From positions 35,423,213 through 35,487,212 of the forward strand of contig NC_065531.1 in NCBI RefSeq assembly GCF_020184175.1: a stretch of DNA of 64,000 nucleotides, written 5' to 3'. The translations under genes were made by a program, and so were the position numbers. A model generated the notes under the pieces. That model made no database searches, was not told the DNA's origin, and worked only from the letters and a program-made list of their open reading frames with translations. The first letter of the stretch is position 1, and each line of letters opens with the position of its first letter. Shown in pieces: positions 38,991-49,908 of the stretch. This stretch comes from Aphis gossypii (taxonomy: Eukaryota; Arthropoda; Insecta; Hemiptera; Aphididae).

Positions 38991-41900
38991 ATGGATCTTT
39001 TAAAAGCTGAAATAGAAAAAAAAAGAAAACAATTGGAAGATGCTAATTTACTGGTGAGTAATATTTACATAAAATATTTTATATTGTTCGGTATAATGTA
39101 TTTATTTTGAGAACATTTTTGCAATATTTTAATGTTAATTTGTTTTGTTGTGTTGTATAGAATCCAAATAAAAAATTCTTTAAAAGATCTGATTTATTAA
39201 ACAAAGAACGAGAAGAATACTTAAAAAAAAGTACTGTACAAATTGAAGGTTTTGAAAATCTGATTGAAAAACAATCATCAGGTTAGTATTAATGTTTTAT
39301 AGTTATATTATAGATATTTGGCAACCTTACTCTAGAACTGAATTAATAGAACTTTTAAAAGATCAATTTTAATTATAGTTATATATTATAGTTTATATCA
39401 TGACTAAAGCTTGGATTTATATGTATTTTGAAAACCAAAATATGTAACAACAAATCGCTTTATATGTGATAAAAAAATTAAAATATGGAATATAAAAAAA
39501 AATACAAAAAAACATTATTGAAAAAAAATTGCTTTATAAATGACAAAAAAATTAAGACAATTTAATTGAAATTATTATGAAATTGAACCTTATTCATCTT
39601 GATTTAGAAAGCAATGCGATATCATATTTTAAATGCTGCGAGCGCGTGCCAGAACGAGTTAGGTTACATGCTAAAATTGTCAAAGTTAAATGATCTGTAG
39701 TTAGGTCGTAACACAGATTTATACTAACTAAAGAAGCGCTCTATTTATTGTCTATCGAGGTTAAATATCGAATATTTTATTTTGATCATAGGTTAAGTTT
39801 AATATTTGGTGTTATTTTGTTTACGTACTTTGGAGACATAAAATGAAATTATTGAGAAATATATAAAAACATGTACTTATAACAAAATATGTGAAAAAAA
39901 ATAAAGTTAATTTCATTAAAAATCACTTGAAACAAATTTATTATAAATAAATTTATCACGTCACAGTAAAAAGATATATTTATATAAAAATCCGAGCCCT
40001 AATAATGACTAATAATCTATTAGTCTATATAGTCTATTCTTAAAAATATTATATGAAAATTACTATGAAAATGTTATTTATCATTATTCATTTATATTAT
40101 AGTTATTTGTAGTTAATCTCTTTCATTTTAATAAGTTGTTTTATCTTTTTGTATGTTATTTGTGTTATAAAAGATCAAGTAAAAAATAGTATTGCATCAT
40201 AATATTAGTATTCTTCTTCTTTTGGCACTTATTACCAGAGTTTTGGCTGTCATCACAATCTCTCTGCATTTCTCTTGATCCTGATTTAATTTCTTTCATT
40301 CCTATATTCCCAATTTATTAAAGTCTTCCACAACTTCAGGCATCTTTTTCTAGCTTCCCTCGAGGTCTTTTCCCTATAGTCTTCTAATTTAGGACCGCTC
40401 TACTTATATTATCTCTAATTCTCCTCATCGTGTGTTTAAGCCATTGAATTCTTTGTCCTCTTATTAAAACTGATAAAATTCTCCTTGTAGTTCTTTGTTA
40501 AATTGTTTTTAAGTTAAATTTTCACTATCATAAGGTGGTCTACATATTATTATTGTCATTGAAATTTTGTTTTCAAAATTCTGAAGCTTTTTTTTTTTTG
40601 GTTGTACTGGTGGTATTCCATGCTTTGCAGCTATAGGTGAGCGTAGGCTTTATTATTGCCATTTACAGTCTAGCTTCAGTTTTTTTTTTTAAGAACAATT
40701 GTGATTTTAAAAACTTTCTTAAGGCAAATGATGCTCATTCAGCTTTTGTTATTCTCACTCCTATCTCTCTCAACCTATCATTTTTAATACTCAGTATAGC
40801 TCCTAAGTACTGAAATTCATCAAATTTTTTTAAAATTAAGGATCACGTATCGTAAACGTGTTGTTTCTGTTATCTAGTAATTCCATTATTTTAGTTTCTT
40901 CAGGATTGATTTTCAAACCAATATTGCTGGCTGCTCACTTTAGGGCTTGAGCTAGTTGCTTTTTCCATATTATGTATGGGGTTCGTTACTCCAGTTGTTT
41001 TTATTTGCATTTCCCTAATAGCTTTATCATATTAGTATTATGTGATGTATAATATTTAAATTTAGGTAAAAAAAATAAGAAAAATTTCCAGGGTTAAACT
41101 GTTCAAATTCAAATACATTCATAGTAAAATTACCTGAAATAAACTGTTTCCAGCAATTATTTAAATTTTAAAAAAAGGTAGGCAAGTGAGTACTGCTTTG
41201 CTGTACATTAGGTGTTGAGTGGAATCATTTCCATTTTACATATACCTCTATCATTGATTAAATACATATACATATATAATATATTTTATATTTTGTATAT
41301 TTAATCAATGCTACTATTACATAATCTCAGTTATATACATTTCCAAATATTTTATTATATTTCTACTTTACCAGGCTCTCTAAATTTATAGTCATTTGAA
41401 GTTAGTGATTTTTTGTAATTTTTGCACTTTATTTTTACTCTAAGGCCTGCCCAAAGTGGTTTTATTCAACAAGTCAAGGGATATTTTTGATTTTTTTGTA
41501 TGAGCACAGTGTAGCAAAATTCTGATTTTCACCCAAAAAATGTGATTTTTCCTGTTATACGTAATACAAATTTAGTTAGTTTTAGATGGTTAAGAATGTA
41601 TATTATACATACTTATTTAAATACAACTTATTATTATTTTTATTTAGTTTGAATAATTTTTGCAATTTTTTATCTTAATAAAATAATAGTTTGAATGTTT
41701 CCATTGAAATAGATAAAAAACTATGTCTCAATAAGTTTATGGTAATAAGTAATAACTATTGCACTAAGTTAATTATAAATTATAAATACTTACTTAGTTT
41801 TATAATATACTATAAGGTGTTATACAATGTTTAAGAAAGTTTACTAATATAATAACAATGATAAGACTATTGTCTAAGACAGCATTTTTCAATCTGTGGA

Positions 41901-43160
41901 ATGTGAAAAGTTCATAAATTATTAGGACAAATGGTACAACAAAATTTTCAAAATGGTTAGATAATACTTGGATATAAAAGGGTTAAGAACTGCTAATGTT
42001 AAGTTGTATGATGTTCTTCTTTTATTCCATTTTAATTTCGATACTTTTAAAACATTTTTTTCTTTTAAATTTAACAATTTACTGTTAATATTGTTGATTT
42101 TGGACAATTTCACTATGGTCATTCTTTATTTATGTAATTTTTTTTCTATATATTCTTACTGTTGACATTTTATACTCAGATATTATTTTTAGACTATACC
42201 AAAATATAATATAATATTCAAGTACAATATTTGTTTTTCAATGAAATAATAGGTAGTGGTGATGAAAATAATAGTACTACATCTGAGAAACACACTTTGT
42301 CAAGAAAAGAAGTAATTCGGAGGCTAAGAGATCGCGGTGAACCTATTACATTGTTTGGAGAATCAGAACTTGATTCTTTTAAAAGATTACGTAGAAGTGA
42401 ACTTGCTGAGCCAGAATCAAATAAGGTATGACTTCAATTTGTAATTATATTATTTCTGTATTTTTTTTTTACATAATATATCGTGTTGTAGGGCTTTAGA
42501 AATGATTTTCAAGAAGCATTAGAGAAAGTCGATCAAGACTATTTAGATAAGCTGATGACAAATAAGGCACCCGAAAAGACTTATACAGAGTTGGAAAGTA
42601 TGGAAGAAGCAATGGCAACTTATGAAACCATTCAATCTAAAGCTGGTATTTTAGGAAGGAGACGTGATCGATCCCAAGATATGGAAATTATTGTACAACT
42701 TTTACAATTATTATTGAAAATGTGGGAGGTTCAGTTAAACGCTAGATCTGTTAAAGAAAAAGCTAGTACAAAAGGAAAGTTAGCATTAGCTATTTACAAT
42801 CAAACTCTAATTTACTTAAAACCATTATTAAGAAAACTAAAAAACAGTAGTTTACCCGATGACATTTTGGATAGTTTAACACTTATTACAAAACATATGT
42901 TGGAAAAAGATTATTTAAGAGCTAGTGATGCATATTTAGAAATGGCAATTGGAAATGCCCCGTGGCCTATTGGCGTTACTATGGTTGGTATTCATGCTCG
43001 TACAGGTCGAGAAAAGATTTTCTCAAAAAATGTAGCACATGTACTAAATGATGAAACACAAAGGAAATACATTCAAGCTTTGAAACGTTTAATGACTAAA
43101 TGTCAACAATTCTTCCCAACTGATCCATCTAGGTGTGTTGAATATGCCCCAGATACATAA
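38991..43160 (+). CDS. Prp18: Pre-mRNA-splicing factor 18
   Basis: Exons 38991-39053, 39161-39281, 42253-42425 and 42492-43160 give 1026 bases and 341 residues, against about 342 in human PRPF18. The start MDLLKAEIEKKRKQLED matches the family N-terminus. Residues 77-98 (LSRKEVIRRLRDRGEP, LFGE) are the PRP4/SFM-type motif. The C-terminal Prp18 helical domain holds the near-invariant GNAPWPIGVTMVGIHARTG (273-291) and FSKNVAHVLNDETQRKYIQ, and the protein ends FPTDPSRCVEYAPDT. PRPF18 joins the spliceosome for the second catalytic step, working with Slu7 in 3' splice-site use. The 3-kb intron 2 holds a hAT-derived element and a decayed retrotransposon. The gene is divergent from the hnRNP gene and convergent with P5CR. 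Confidence 0.95.
39405..40001. mobile_element. Non-autonomous hAT element in PRPF18 intron 2
   Basis: The left end TAAAGCTTGGATTTATATG pairs with the reverse complement of the right end (TAGGGCTCGGATTTTTATA). Flanks ATCATGAC (39397-39404) and ATAATGAC (40002-40009) form an 8-bp target duplication with one mismatch. The terminal GGGCTCGGA resembles the GGGCTAGGA of the element at 51727-52391. Confidence 0.7.
40205..40985 (-). pseudogene. Decayed RTE/BovB-like reverse transcriptase fragment in PRPF18 intron 2
   Basis: Minus-strand translation, with several stops and frame breaks, gives KQLAQALK, GLKINPEETKIMELL, EEFQYLGAILSI, LREIGVRITKAE, QRIQWLKHTMRR and GKRPRGKLEKD. These are the ordered C-terminal blocks of RTE-type endonuclease-reverse transcriptases (INxxKTK, FKYLG, EI..RI..A, RLRWLGHVxR, GKRxRGRP). 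It is dead and lies antisense to PRPF18. Confidence 0.75.
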
Positions 43161-43237
43161 AATATTATTCCTATCAAAATATAAAAAATATTATTCATAT
43201 TATACTGTATTATATTGTAATAACTTAAGATGTATAA

Positions 43238-43243
43238 AATAAA
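43238..43243 (+). terminator. AATAAA polyadenylation signal of PRPF18
   Basis: An AATAAA lies 77 bases after the PRPF18 stop, within the 153 bases that separate the two convergent stop codons. Confidence 0.6.
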
Positions 43244-43270
43244 ACTGATGAAACAGTTGACTATTATAAT

Positions 43271-43276
43271 TTTATT
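43271..43276 (-). terminator. AATAAA polyadenylation signal of P5CR
   Basis: Plus-strand TTTATT, that is AATAAA on the minus strand, 37 bases after the P5CR stop. Cleavage downstream of it would fall close to or within the PRPF18 3' end. Confidence 0.55.
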
Positions 43277-43313
43277 AAATTACATATTGTAAAAATGATA
43301 AAATGCACCACTA

Positions 43314-46300
43314 TTATTTTTTTTCTCCCATTTCCTTTGATCTATTGGTAGCTGCTTCAACTGCATCCATCATGGCAAATCTAAATGAACCATTCAAAAT
43401 AGCAATTGTTTATTTGGAAATAATAATCAATTGTATAATATTATATTTACCTAACTCCTCCTTTTTCTAAAGCATGTAAAGCTGCAATTGTTGACCCTCC
43501 TGCAGATGTTACCATATCTTTTAATTGGCCGGTATGTTTTCCGGTTTCTAAAACCATGCGACTTCCTCCTGCCATAGCACTAGCTGCTAAACGTACAGCT
43601 AAGTCACGTGGAAGGCCTTGTTTTACACCACCATCAGCCAATGCTTCAATTATAAGAAATGCCTACACAATTAAATTAAATTCATAAAATTTATAAAATT
43701 TATTAATTTAATAATAACTGAATTATATAAATATATATATATATAATGGATTGTCCTGAGTGATCCATCATTGCTTAGCTGCAATGGCGTAGTTATGGGG
43801 GGGGGGATATGGGGATAGATCCCCCCCAGAGCCTTTTTTTTTTAATGTTTAAATCATTGACTTATTGAGCCCCTCACTTTATGTTTAACCAATAAATTAT
43901 ATATCCCCCCCCCCAGAACAAAATCATAACTACGCCACTGCTTAGCTGGAATGATGAAGCTATGAGTATACATTTTTGACAGTGATTTTATTTTGTGATG
44001 TAGATATTACAGGCCTTGTTGGGGTTAAAAGGGTTAATAATATATAAAACAGTAAGCTGACTGATCTATCAACACATAGCTCAAATCATTGGACGGACCT
44101 GGCTGAAATTTTGCATATAGATAGCTATTATTAAGTAAGAATCTGCTAAGAAAGGATTTTTAAAAATTTAACCCCAAAGGGGTTAGAAGGGTAAAAAATA
44201 TTTATAAATGTTATAAATATTGTGGTCGAACTCCACCAATTTTTATAAAATATTTGTATATTTGGTGGGTATGAGAATAGATTGTAAAGTATAATTTGCT
44301 ATTCCACCTCCACCCTGGTAGGTGCTAAACCAGTAATTTGAGATTTCCAATGGAAATTTTTGATTATAAATGTTTTATAATTAGTTGTAATAATAAAGTG
44401 GTGATTGTATTAACACATAAGTCAGGTTGTTATACCAACTTTATAAAAAACTACGAGATGGCACATTATTGTATCTAATCAACTGTAGATTGGATCAAAT
44501 AAAAAAAAATTGATATAATTAACTTTGAAACTTAAGGGTTAGGAGTTATAAATTTAAGAATGGTTAATTCACCTATGGTGACAAGTAGATTGCCTATCAA
44601 ATAATATTCTGCTTGCATAATCATAAGAGAGTAACACAGGCAACATAAGCAGGATGGCTATAATATAACTCACTGACTAATAAATGTAGATCCTAAACAT
44701 CACAAATTTAATGAGCAATAAAGAAAGTATTAAAAAAATATTTTTTGCAAAATTTACATTTTAAAGTGATGCTTCTACAGATTTTTTGAGATTCAAAATG
44801 GTCAATGAAAATGTTTAAATTTTGAACACCATTAAACCGAGTATTAAATAACAAATCAAAGTTTGAATCACATTATAGAGTAGGTATTTTTTTAATGAGT
44901 AACAAAGTGCATGAGGTCAGCTATAATTGTATATAGTTTTAAGACAGAGTTAATCTTATAACATTATTTAATTTGTCATGGGCAACACTGTGCGAGATCA
45001 GCTAGTATTATATAAACATACTTGGTAATTTACAATACTTACATAAGCAGGACCAGAACCCGAAATTGCTCCAGCTGCATTCATTAATGATTCTGGTATA
45101 ACTTCTACACCACCAATAGCGCTCATTAACAATTTAACTTTTGGCAAAGTCACTTCAATTTCCTCCAATATAGCTTCATTTTGATAAGAAATAACTAAAA
45201 ATATACATTAATATGTAATAACTAATGACAAACCAAATATCATTTTAAATTTTTAGTATCAATCATAACTAGAGAATGGATTTTTATGAACTAAAAAGTA
45301 TCGGAATATGCAGTAAAAATCACGAGAATACGCAAGAATTTTTTTTTATTTATTTATAATTTACAAATTAATTAATAATAAAAAAATAAATAATTTATCA
45401 ACAAATAATTAATTACCTAAATACTTAACAAAAATAAATTTTTATGAAACTTTCTGAATAACTTAATGTATTGTTTAAATCACAAATAAAACATTTTTCA
45501 CAAGGGTTGCAAAATACTATTTTTCTGTCAGTAGTGAAAACCTCAGTGTCTTTCAGGAATTCCATTCTTGAATTTTGTTGCAAATTGAACTATTTATTTT
45601 TGGCATATTCATAATTTATGAATTAAACAACAAATTACGTGTAACTGAGTGGTATGTCGATAACTGACTGTTACATCAAGATCAATTAAGATTATAGGTA
45701 GATATAAACGTTTATCATAATCGATTATTAATCTTATCTTTATTTCATTTATTATACCAATTACCAACAAAATTTAATTTCCACTTGACAAAATATTATT
45801 TTATACGTTTTTTTTTTAATTTTCGGTTTAATTTGCTATTGCTATACATTTCAAATTTTATAAAAATATGCAATAACCATTAAATATGCAGAAATATACA
45901 AAAATAAATTTTTAATTATTATGATTTGTTAAGATTTGTTAACCGACAAAAATCCAAAAATGTGAAGAGGAAAAAATTATTCAATTGCATAGAAATCTGT
46001 GAGCTAATCATAACTTAATATAATGATTATTAATTAATTGCTAAATCTATCACAGAATAGATACAACCCGAATCTATGATATAGTAAATCAAATATAATT
46101 TTTTTAATAACTGATATAGTATTTTAAATTATAATAATTTGTGCTTCAAACCTAGATTAATTTTGTAGTGATATTGATAAATAAATGCATCTTTAATCTA
46201 CAGCAGTATTGAAAGAAATTTAAATTAATAATTTAAATAACTTCAATAGCTCATCCATCCAATACAATATGGTATCCCTTTAAACATCTATTTTTGTCTA

Positions 46301-48168
46301 AGCATAACTATACTCATTTAAAAGGAGTTATGTCCATGTAATATAGAAAAAAATAGGGTTAACAAGAAGTTAGGCTAAATAAAATGTGTAGTAAAACTTT
46401 AATTTTGTAAAAATGGAATTAAACAAACCTGAAAATCCTTCTTGGATTAGACTAGGTGTATTTGGCATAACTTTGAATATAACGCTAGGTTTTAACATAA
46501 ATGCCTAAAATATAAAAATAAAATTATACTTATTAATAGGTAACTAAGACTATATTATATCATGTTCTATATATAGAGTGATTCTTTTACCATAAACCAC
46601 TCATTATTCCAAATAATAATTTTGAAAATATTTTTTAATGTTTAATATTTTAAAGTTGTTTACTTTTTTTAATGACAGCATTTTTAATTTCATATTCTGA
46701 ATCAGAGTATTTTTGGTTAAAGAACTGAAAAAAGAATTAAAAATATTGTTTCTTTTACTTTTTAAAACTTACTAGATTTCAGAGTATTTTGATATGTAAA
46801 AATTAAAATGGTTAGGTTAGGTTAAAAATTATTCTTCCAAATTTTTATGCTTACATATCGAAATATTATAAAATCTAGTAAGTTTTAAAAAGTAAAAGAA
46901 ATAATATTTTTAAATCTTTTATAGATAAATAACACCCAATAAAATACTTAATAATTGTTTTAATATTTATAATTTTAATTAAAATTCTTTACCTCTTGTA
47001 TTGTATTTAGTGGTATTCCAGCCATAATTGATATTAAAATATTTAAGGGACCCAAAGCTTTTATATATAATTCTGATACAACCTTAGAAAAGTATTGGGG
47101 TTTTGTTGCTAAAAATACTATTTTAGTATTACAAAATACATCATCTGAAAAATAGATGGAAAAAGAGCCAAATTATTTAAATGTACATAATCTATACATC
47201 ATAAACTTAACATCGTTGCTATAAACTTACTATTATCAGTTGTTACAGCTGCACCAATATCTTTCCATACTTTTTTATTATTTTCTGAAGGCGATGATAC
47301 AATTAAATTTTCCGCTTTACATATACCTTTTAAAATTAAAACGATTACATTATATTTGATTTGTTATAAAACAGTATAAAAAATAAAAATACATTTTTGT
47401 TGTTAATATTTTTAGAAGCTAAAATGTAATGTTATGTCATATTAATATGATAATGTAGACGAAAGATGGCAAATCTATGGCACTCAAAAAATTAAAATAT
47501 TTTTATTATATAGGTACATACATTCGGGTATGTATTGGAAGTGGAGGTTACTTATATTATACTAAATATATAATATTTTACATGGCACAATCGGAAAAAA
47601 AATAGGTAACTTTGGCACGTAGCATTTGAATAATTTGTCACCTCTGACGTAGGCTATGAATTCTTTTGATATCCTGTATAACAGAGTTTCCCAATCAGTG
47701 GTCCACGGACCCCTAAGGGTCCAAACATATACTGGAAGGGGTCCGCTAATGTAAATTGAAAATACTATATACTATATAGTATATATAAAAACAAACATTT
47801 TATTTTTATTAAGGAGGTCCATAATCATTTTTACTATCTCTAAGGGATCCGGCAAAAAAGAAGTTTGGGAAATACTCTGTAGAAAATAAAATTAACTTAT
47901 ACGTATATTATATTATGAAATAAAATATGTACACAATTGAAAATATATAATCATATGGGTAATTAAGAAAATGAAAAACCGATTACAATATATTTTTACA
48001 TTATTTATAAGCAGCAAACAATTTTTATTATGACATAAAAGCAAACTAAAATTATTCAACAAATTTACCTTTCTTAATAAAAGCAAGTCCAATAGCTTGA
48101 GCCATATTTCCTGATCCTATGAAACCGATTTCATATGTTTTATGAGGGTCATAGTTGAACTTAGACAT
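43314..48168 (-). CDS. P5cr: Pyrroline-5-carboxylate reductase
   Basis: Exons on the minus strand: 48069-48168, 47231-47326, 46993-47144, 46429-46504, 45043-45194, 43451-43662, 43314-43380; 855 bases, 284 residues, a normal length. The N-terminus has the dinucleotide-binding IGFIGSGNMAQAI (14-26). FKVMPNTPS follows in the middle, then AGAISGSGPAY (182-192). The family signature DMVTSAGGSTIAALHALEKG lies at 241-260. The enzyme reduces pyrroline-5-carboxylate to proline with NAD(P)H, the last step of proline synthesis. Oddities seen: ATKPQYF and MAGIPLNTIQ in the middle are less like the consensus (usually VKPxxI and AG), and PNTPSLIQEGFS replaces the commoner PNTPALVGEGA. All catalytic-looking blocks remain. 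Introns hold a foldback MITE and a Helitron-like repeat with a nested MITE. Confidence 0.93.
43751..45005 (+). mobile_element. Helitron-like non-autonomous repeat, copy B, with nested MITE
   Basis: It lies in P5CR intron 5. It opens TCCTGAGTGATCCATCATTG (from 43754), is interrupted by a MITE (43782-43948 including one duplication), then continues GGAATGATGAAGCTATGAGT as in copy A. A second unit starts TGACTGATCTATCAACAC and includes CATTGGACGGACCTGG, GCTGAAATTTTGCATATAG and AACCCCAAAGGGGTTAG. The end is GAGATCAGCTAG before T, a CTRR-T Helitron-type terminus. The 5' border and class are inferred. I recall near-identical phrases from lepidopteran repeats, but this needs a search. Confidence 0.6.
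43782..43940. mobile_element. Complete hAT-like MITE, sibling of the 1858-1997 copy
   Basis: The left end CAATGGCGTAGTTATG and the right end CATAACTACGCCACTG are inverted repeats with one mismatch. Perfect 8-bp duplications CTTAGCTG flank it (43774-43781 and 43941-43948). G- and C-runs near the two ends and AGATCCCCCCCAG inside match the copy at 1858-1997. It has no coding capacity. Confidence 0.88.
46573..46935. mobile_element. Foldback MITE in P5CR intron 3
   Basis: It starts AGAGTGATTCTTTTACC like the family members at 12754 and 48673, and shares an internal ATGACAGCA...TTTTTAATTTCATATTCTG with the latter. Its core is a long inverted repeat, arms 46740-46804 and 46839-46911, nearly identical over about 64 bases, with a 34-base loop that contains TTAGGTTAGG. 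The right outer end is not well defined. Confidence 0.6.
47682..47879. mobile_element. hAT-like MITE with CAGAGTTTCCCAA termini in P5CR intron 1
   Basis: The left end CAGAGTTTCCCAATCAGTGG and the right end TTTGGGAAATACTCTG are inverted repeats with a 2-base insertion. GTCCACGGACCCCTAAGGGT on the left and AGGAGGTCC/AAGGGATCCGG on the right extend the likeness. No target duplication was seen. Confidence 0.6.
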
Positions 48169-48672
48169 TGTTGAAGAAGAAATATTTGAAGGTTTTTAAA
48201 ATTTATATTTTAACTAAATTATTGTCAGGCACAACCTAAACTATACTTAGTCTATAGGTAATTGAAAATATAAAATATAAAATTTACAATGTATAGTAGG
48301 TAATTAACTAAATACTGACAAGTGATAAATAACTAAAATAACATTAACATAACTACCTAGTAAGAGTAGTAACTAGAAACAAAAAAAAATATGTAAAATC
48401 AGTGATTAAAATGAATATCGAAAAATGATTAAGAAAAAAAGTACCTAATATAACATAATAAAATAATGTTAATTTATAATCAATGGCTTAAAAACATAAC
48501 ACGAGGATGGATATTAAATTATTAAATAGATGAACTAAGCAATAATTTTAATAACTTAAGTGCTTAACAGTTCTATTATATGGATATTGGATAATCACTC
48601 GACACTCACTGATAACGCATACGCATATAACTATGCAACTGTAAAATTATATTAATATACTTGGATAACATA
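48169..48672. promoter_or_regulatory. P5CR upstream region
   Basis: This must carry the P5CR promoter and 5' UTR. It is AT-rich and I see no convincing TATA box or other named element. Confidence 0.4.
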
Positions 48673-49135
48673 CAGAGTGATTCTTTTATTAATTAACACT
48701 CTTTATTTCAAAATCTTTAATCTATTAACATATTTCTTAAATAATGTTTAGTCGAAATAAAATAACATTTTTTAAAAACTATATTATATTTTAATATTTT
48801 TTATCCTTACATTTTTTTTTAAATTTTTTACATGACAGCAATGATAAAATACATTTTTAGTTTCATATTTTGAATTGACTATTTTTTAGACTATACAAAT
48901 CGAAATTCGTAAGAGTTGTTTTTAAGTTATAATTTATAAATAGGTAGGTATTTAGAGTTAAGGAGAACAGAACAGTAGACCAACATTATACGGGATAAAC
49001 ACACATCTACGCTAATCTAAGGTTTAAACACTTATGACTTTAGACTTATATAAATTATTACTCTACCGAATTTCGATTTTTATACATTGAAATATTCTGC
49101 TTAAGAATATGAATTTAAAATATTTATTGATTTTG
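48673..49135. mobile_element. Foldback MITE of the GTGATTCTTTTA family upstream of P5CR
   Basis: It starts CAGAGTGATTCTTTTATTAA. A central inverted repeat pairs ACAAATCGAAATTCGTAAGAG with CTCTACCGAATTTCGATTTTT, and AGTTTCATATTTTGAATTG with the right-hand AAGAATATGAATTTAAAATA. The overall palindrome and the ATGACAGCA word link it to the copy at 46573. The right end is approximate. Confidence 0.55.
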
Positions 49136-49511
49136 AAAAAAAAACGTTGGTGTGATTCAGACAATTCAATATTATTTAGAATATCCAATTTTGTAAAAAA
49201 AAAACAGCATGGCCGCATGGAGCACGCATACATATTACCATTGAGTATAAATAGTACTAATTATAATCAATGCTAACCTAATCTGCCGCTGGGCACAGTC
49301 AGGTACTCAAGTCAGACCCCTCTAGGCGAGAATGCAAAATCTCAGGTACCTACACTACGTCATAGCGATTGATCAATTCATCATCACTCGTCAGTTATCA
49401 TCTTATGAGGACTTATCGACAGCAGGCTGTTGTGTATACGCCTACCAACGATGTAGTAACTTCGTGCGCCTACCCATAAGGCCACATGGATTACGAATGA
49501 TTATAAAAATG
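49136..49511. other. Less AT-rich intergenic block with a TATA-like site, function unknown
   Basis: From about 49200 to 49500 the sequence is clearly richer in G and C than its surroundings. A TATAAATAG sits at 49246-49254, about 50 bases before CACAGTCAGG. A 76-residue frame (49332-49562) runs through it but shows no recognisable domain and ends in AT repeats. Confidence 0.35.
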
Positions 49512-49570
49512 ATAATATTATATTATTATAGTATTTACTATAATAATATTATATTATTATAGTATTTACT
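49512..49570 (+). repeat. Two-copy tandem repeat, 31-bp period
   Basis: ATAATATTATATTATTATAG followed by TATTTACT occurs twice (49512-49542 and 49543-49570) with no mismatch over 28 bases. Confidence 0.8.
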
Positions 49571-49908
49571 ATTTATTTTTTACTTCGTAATTTCGTATTA
49601 TAGGTTACCGAATACAATATTTTTATATTTATTATTAGGTAGGTATATTGAATTCATAAATAAATTCAATACTTATTGTTAGTGTAAATCAATAATGGCG
49701 AAGTCGGAAGTATCATAGAAAAAATTATAAATGTTATAGTTAATTTCGTATTTTCGTATACGTCTCGTTGAGTATTTTCGGCCGTACGATTGGCAGACAT
49801 TAACCCTCAATGTGGAGACATGCACTACAAGTTACTAATGCGACCAGTTTTGAGTTTTCACTGGGTGACTGGGCATTATTTAATATTTAATTAAATGATT
49901 TTTATATT

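Noticed and set aside
41881..42000. Possible MITE between CAGCATTTTTCAATC and GGTTAAGAACTGCTA
   Set aside because: The ends match poorly and the flanks show no duplication.
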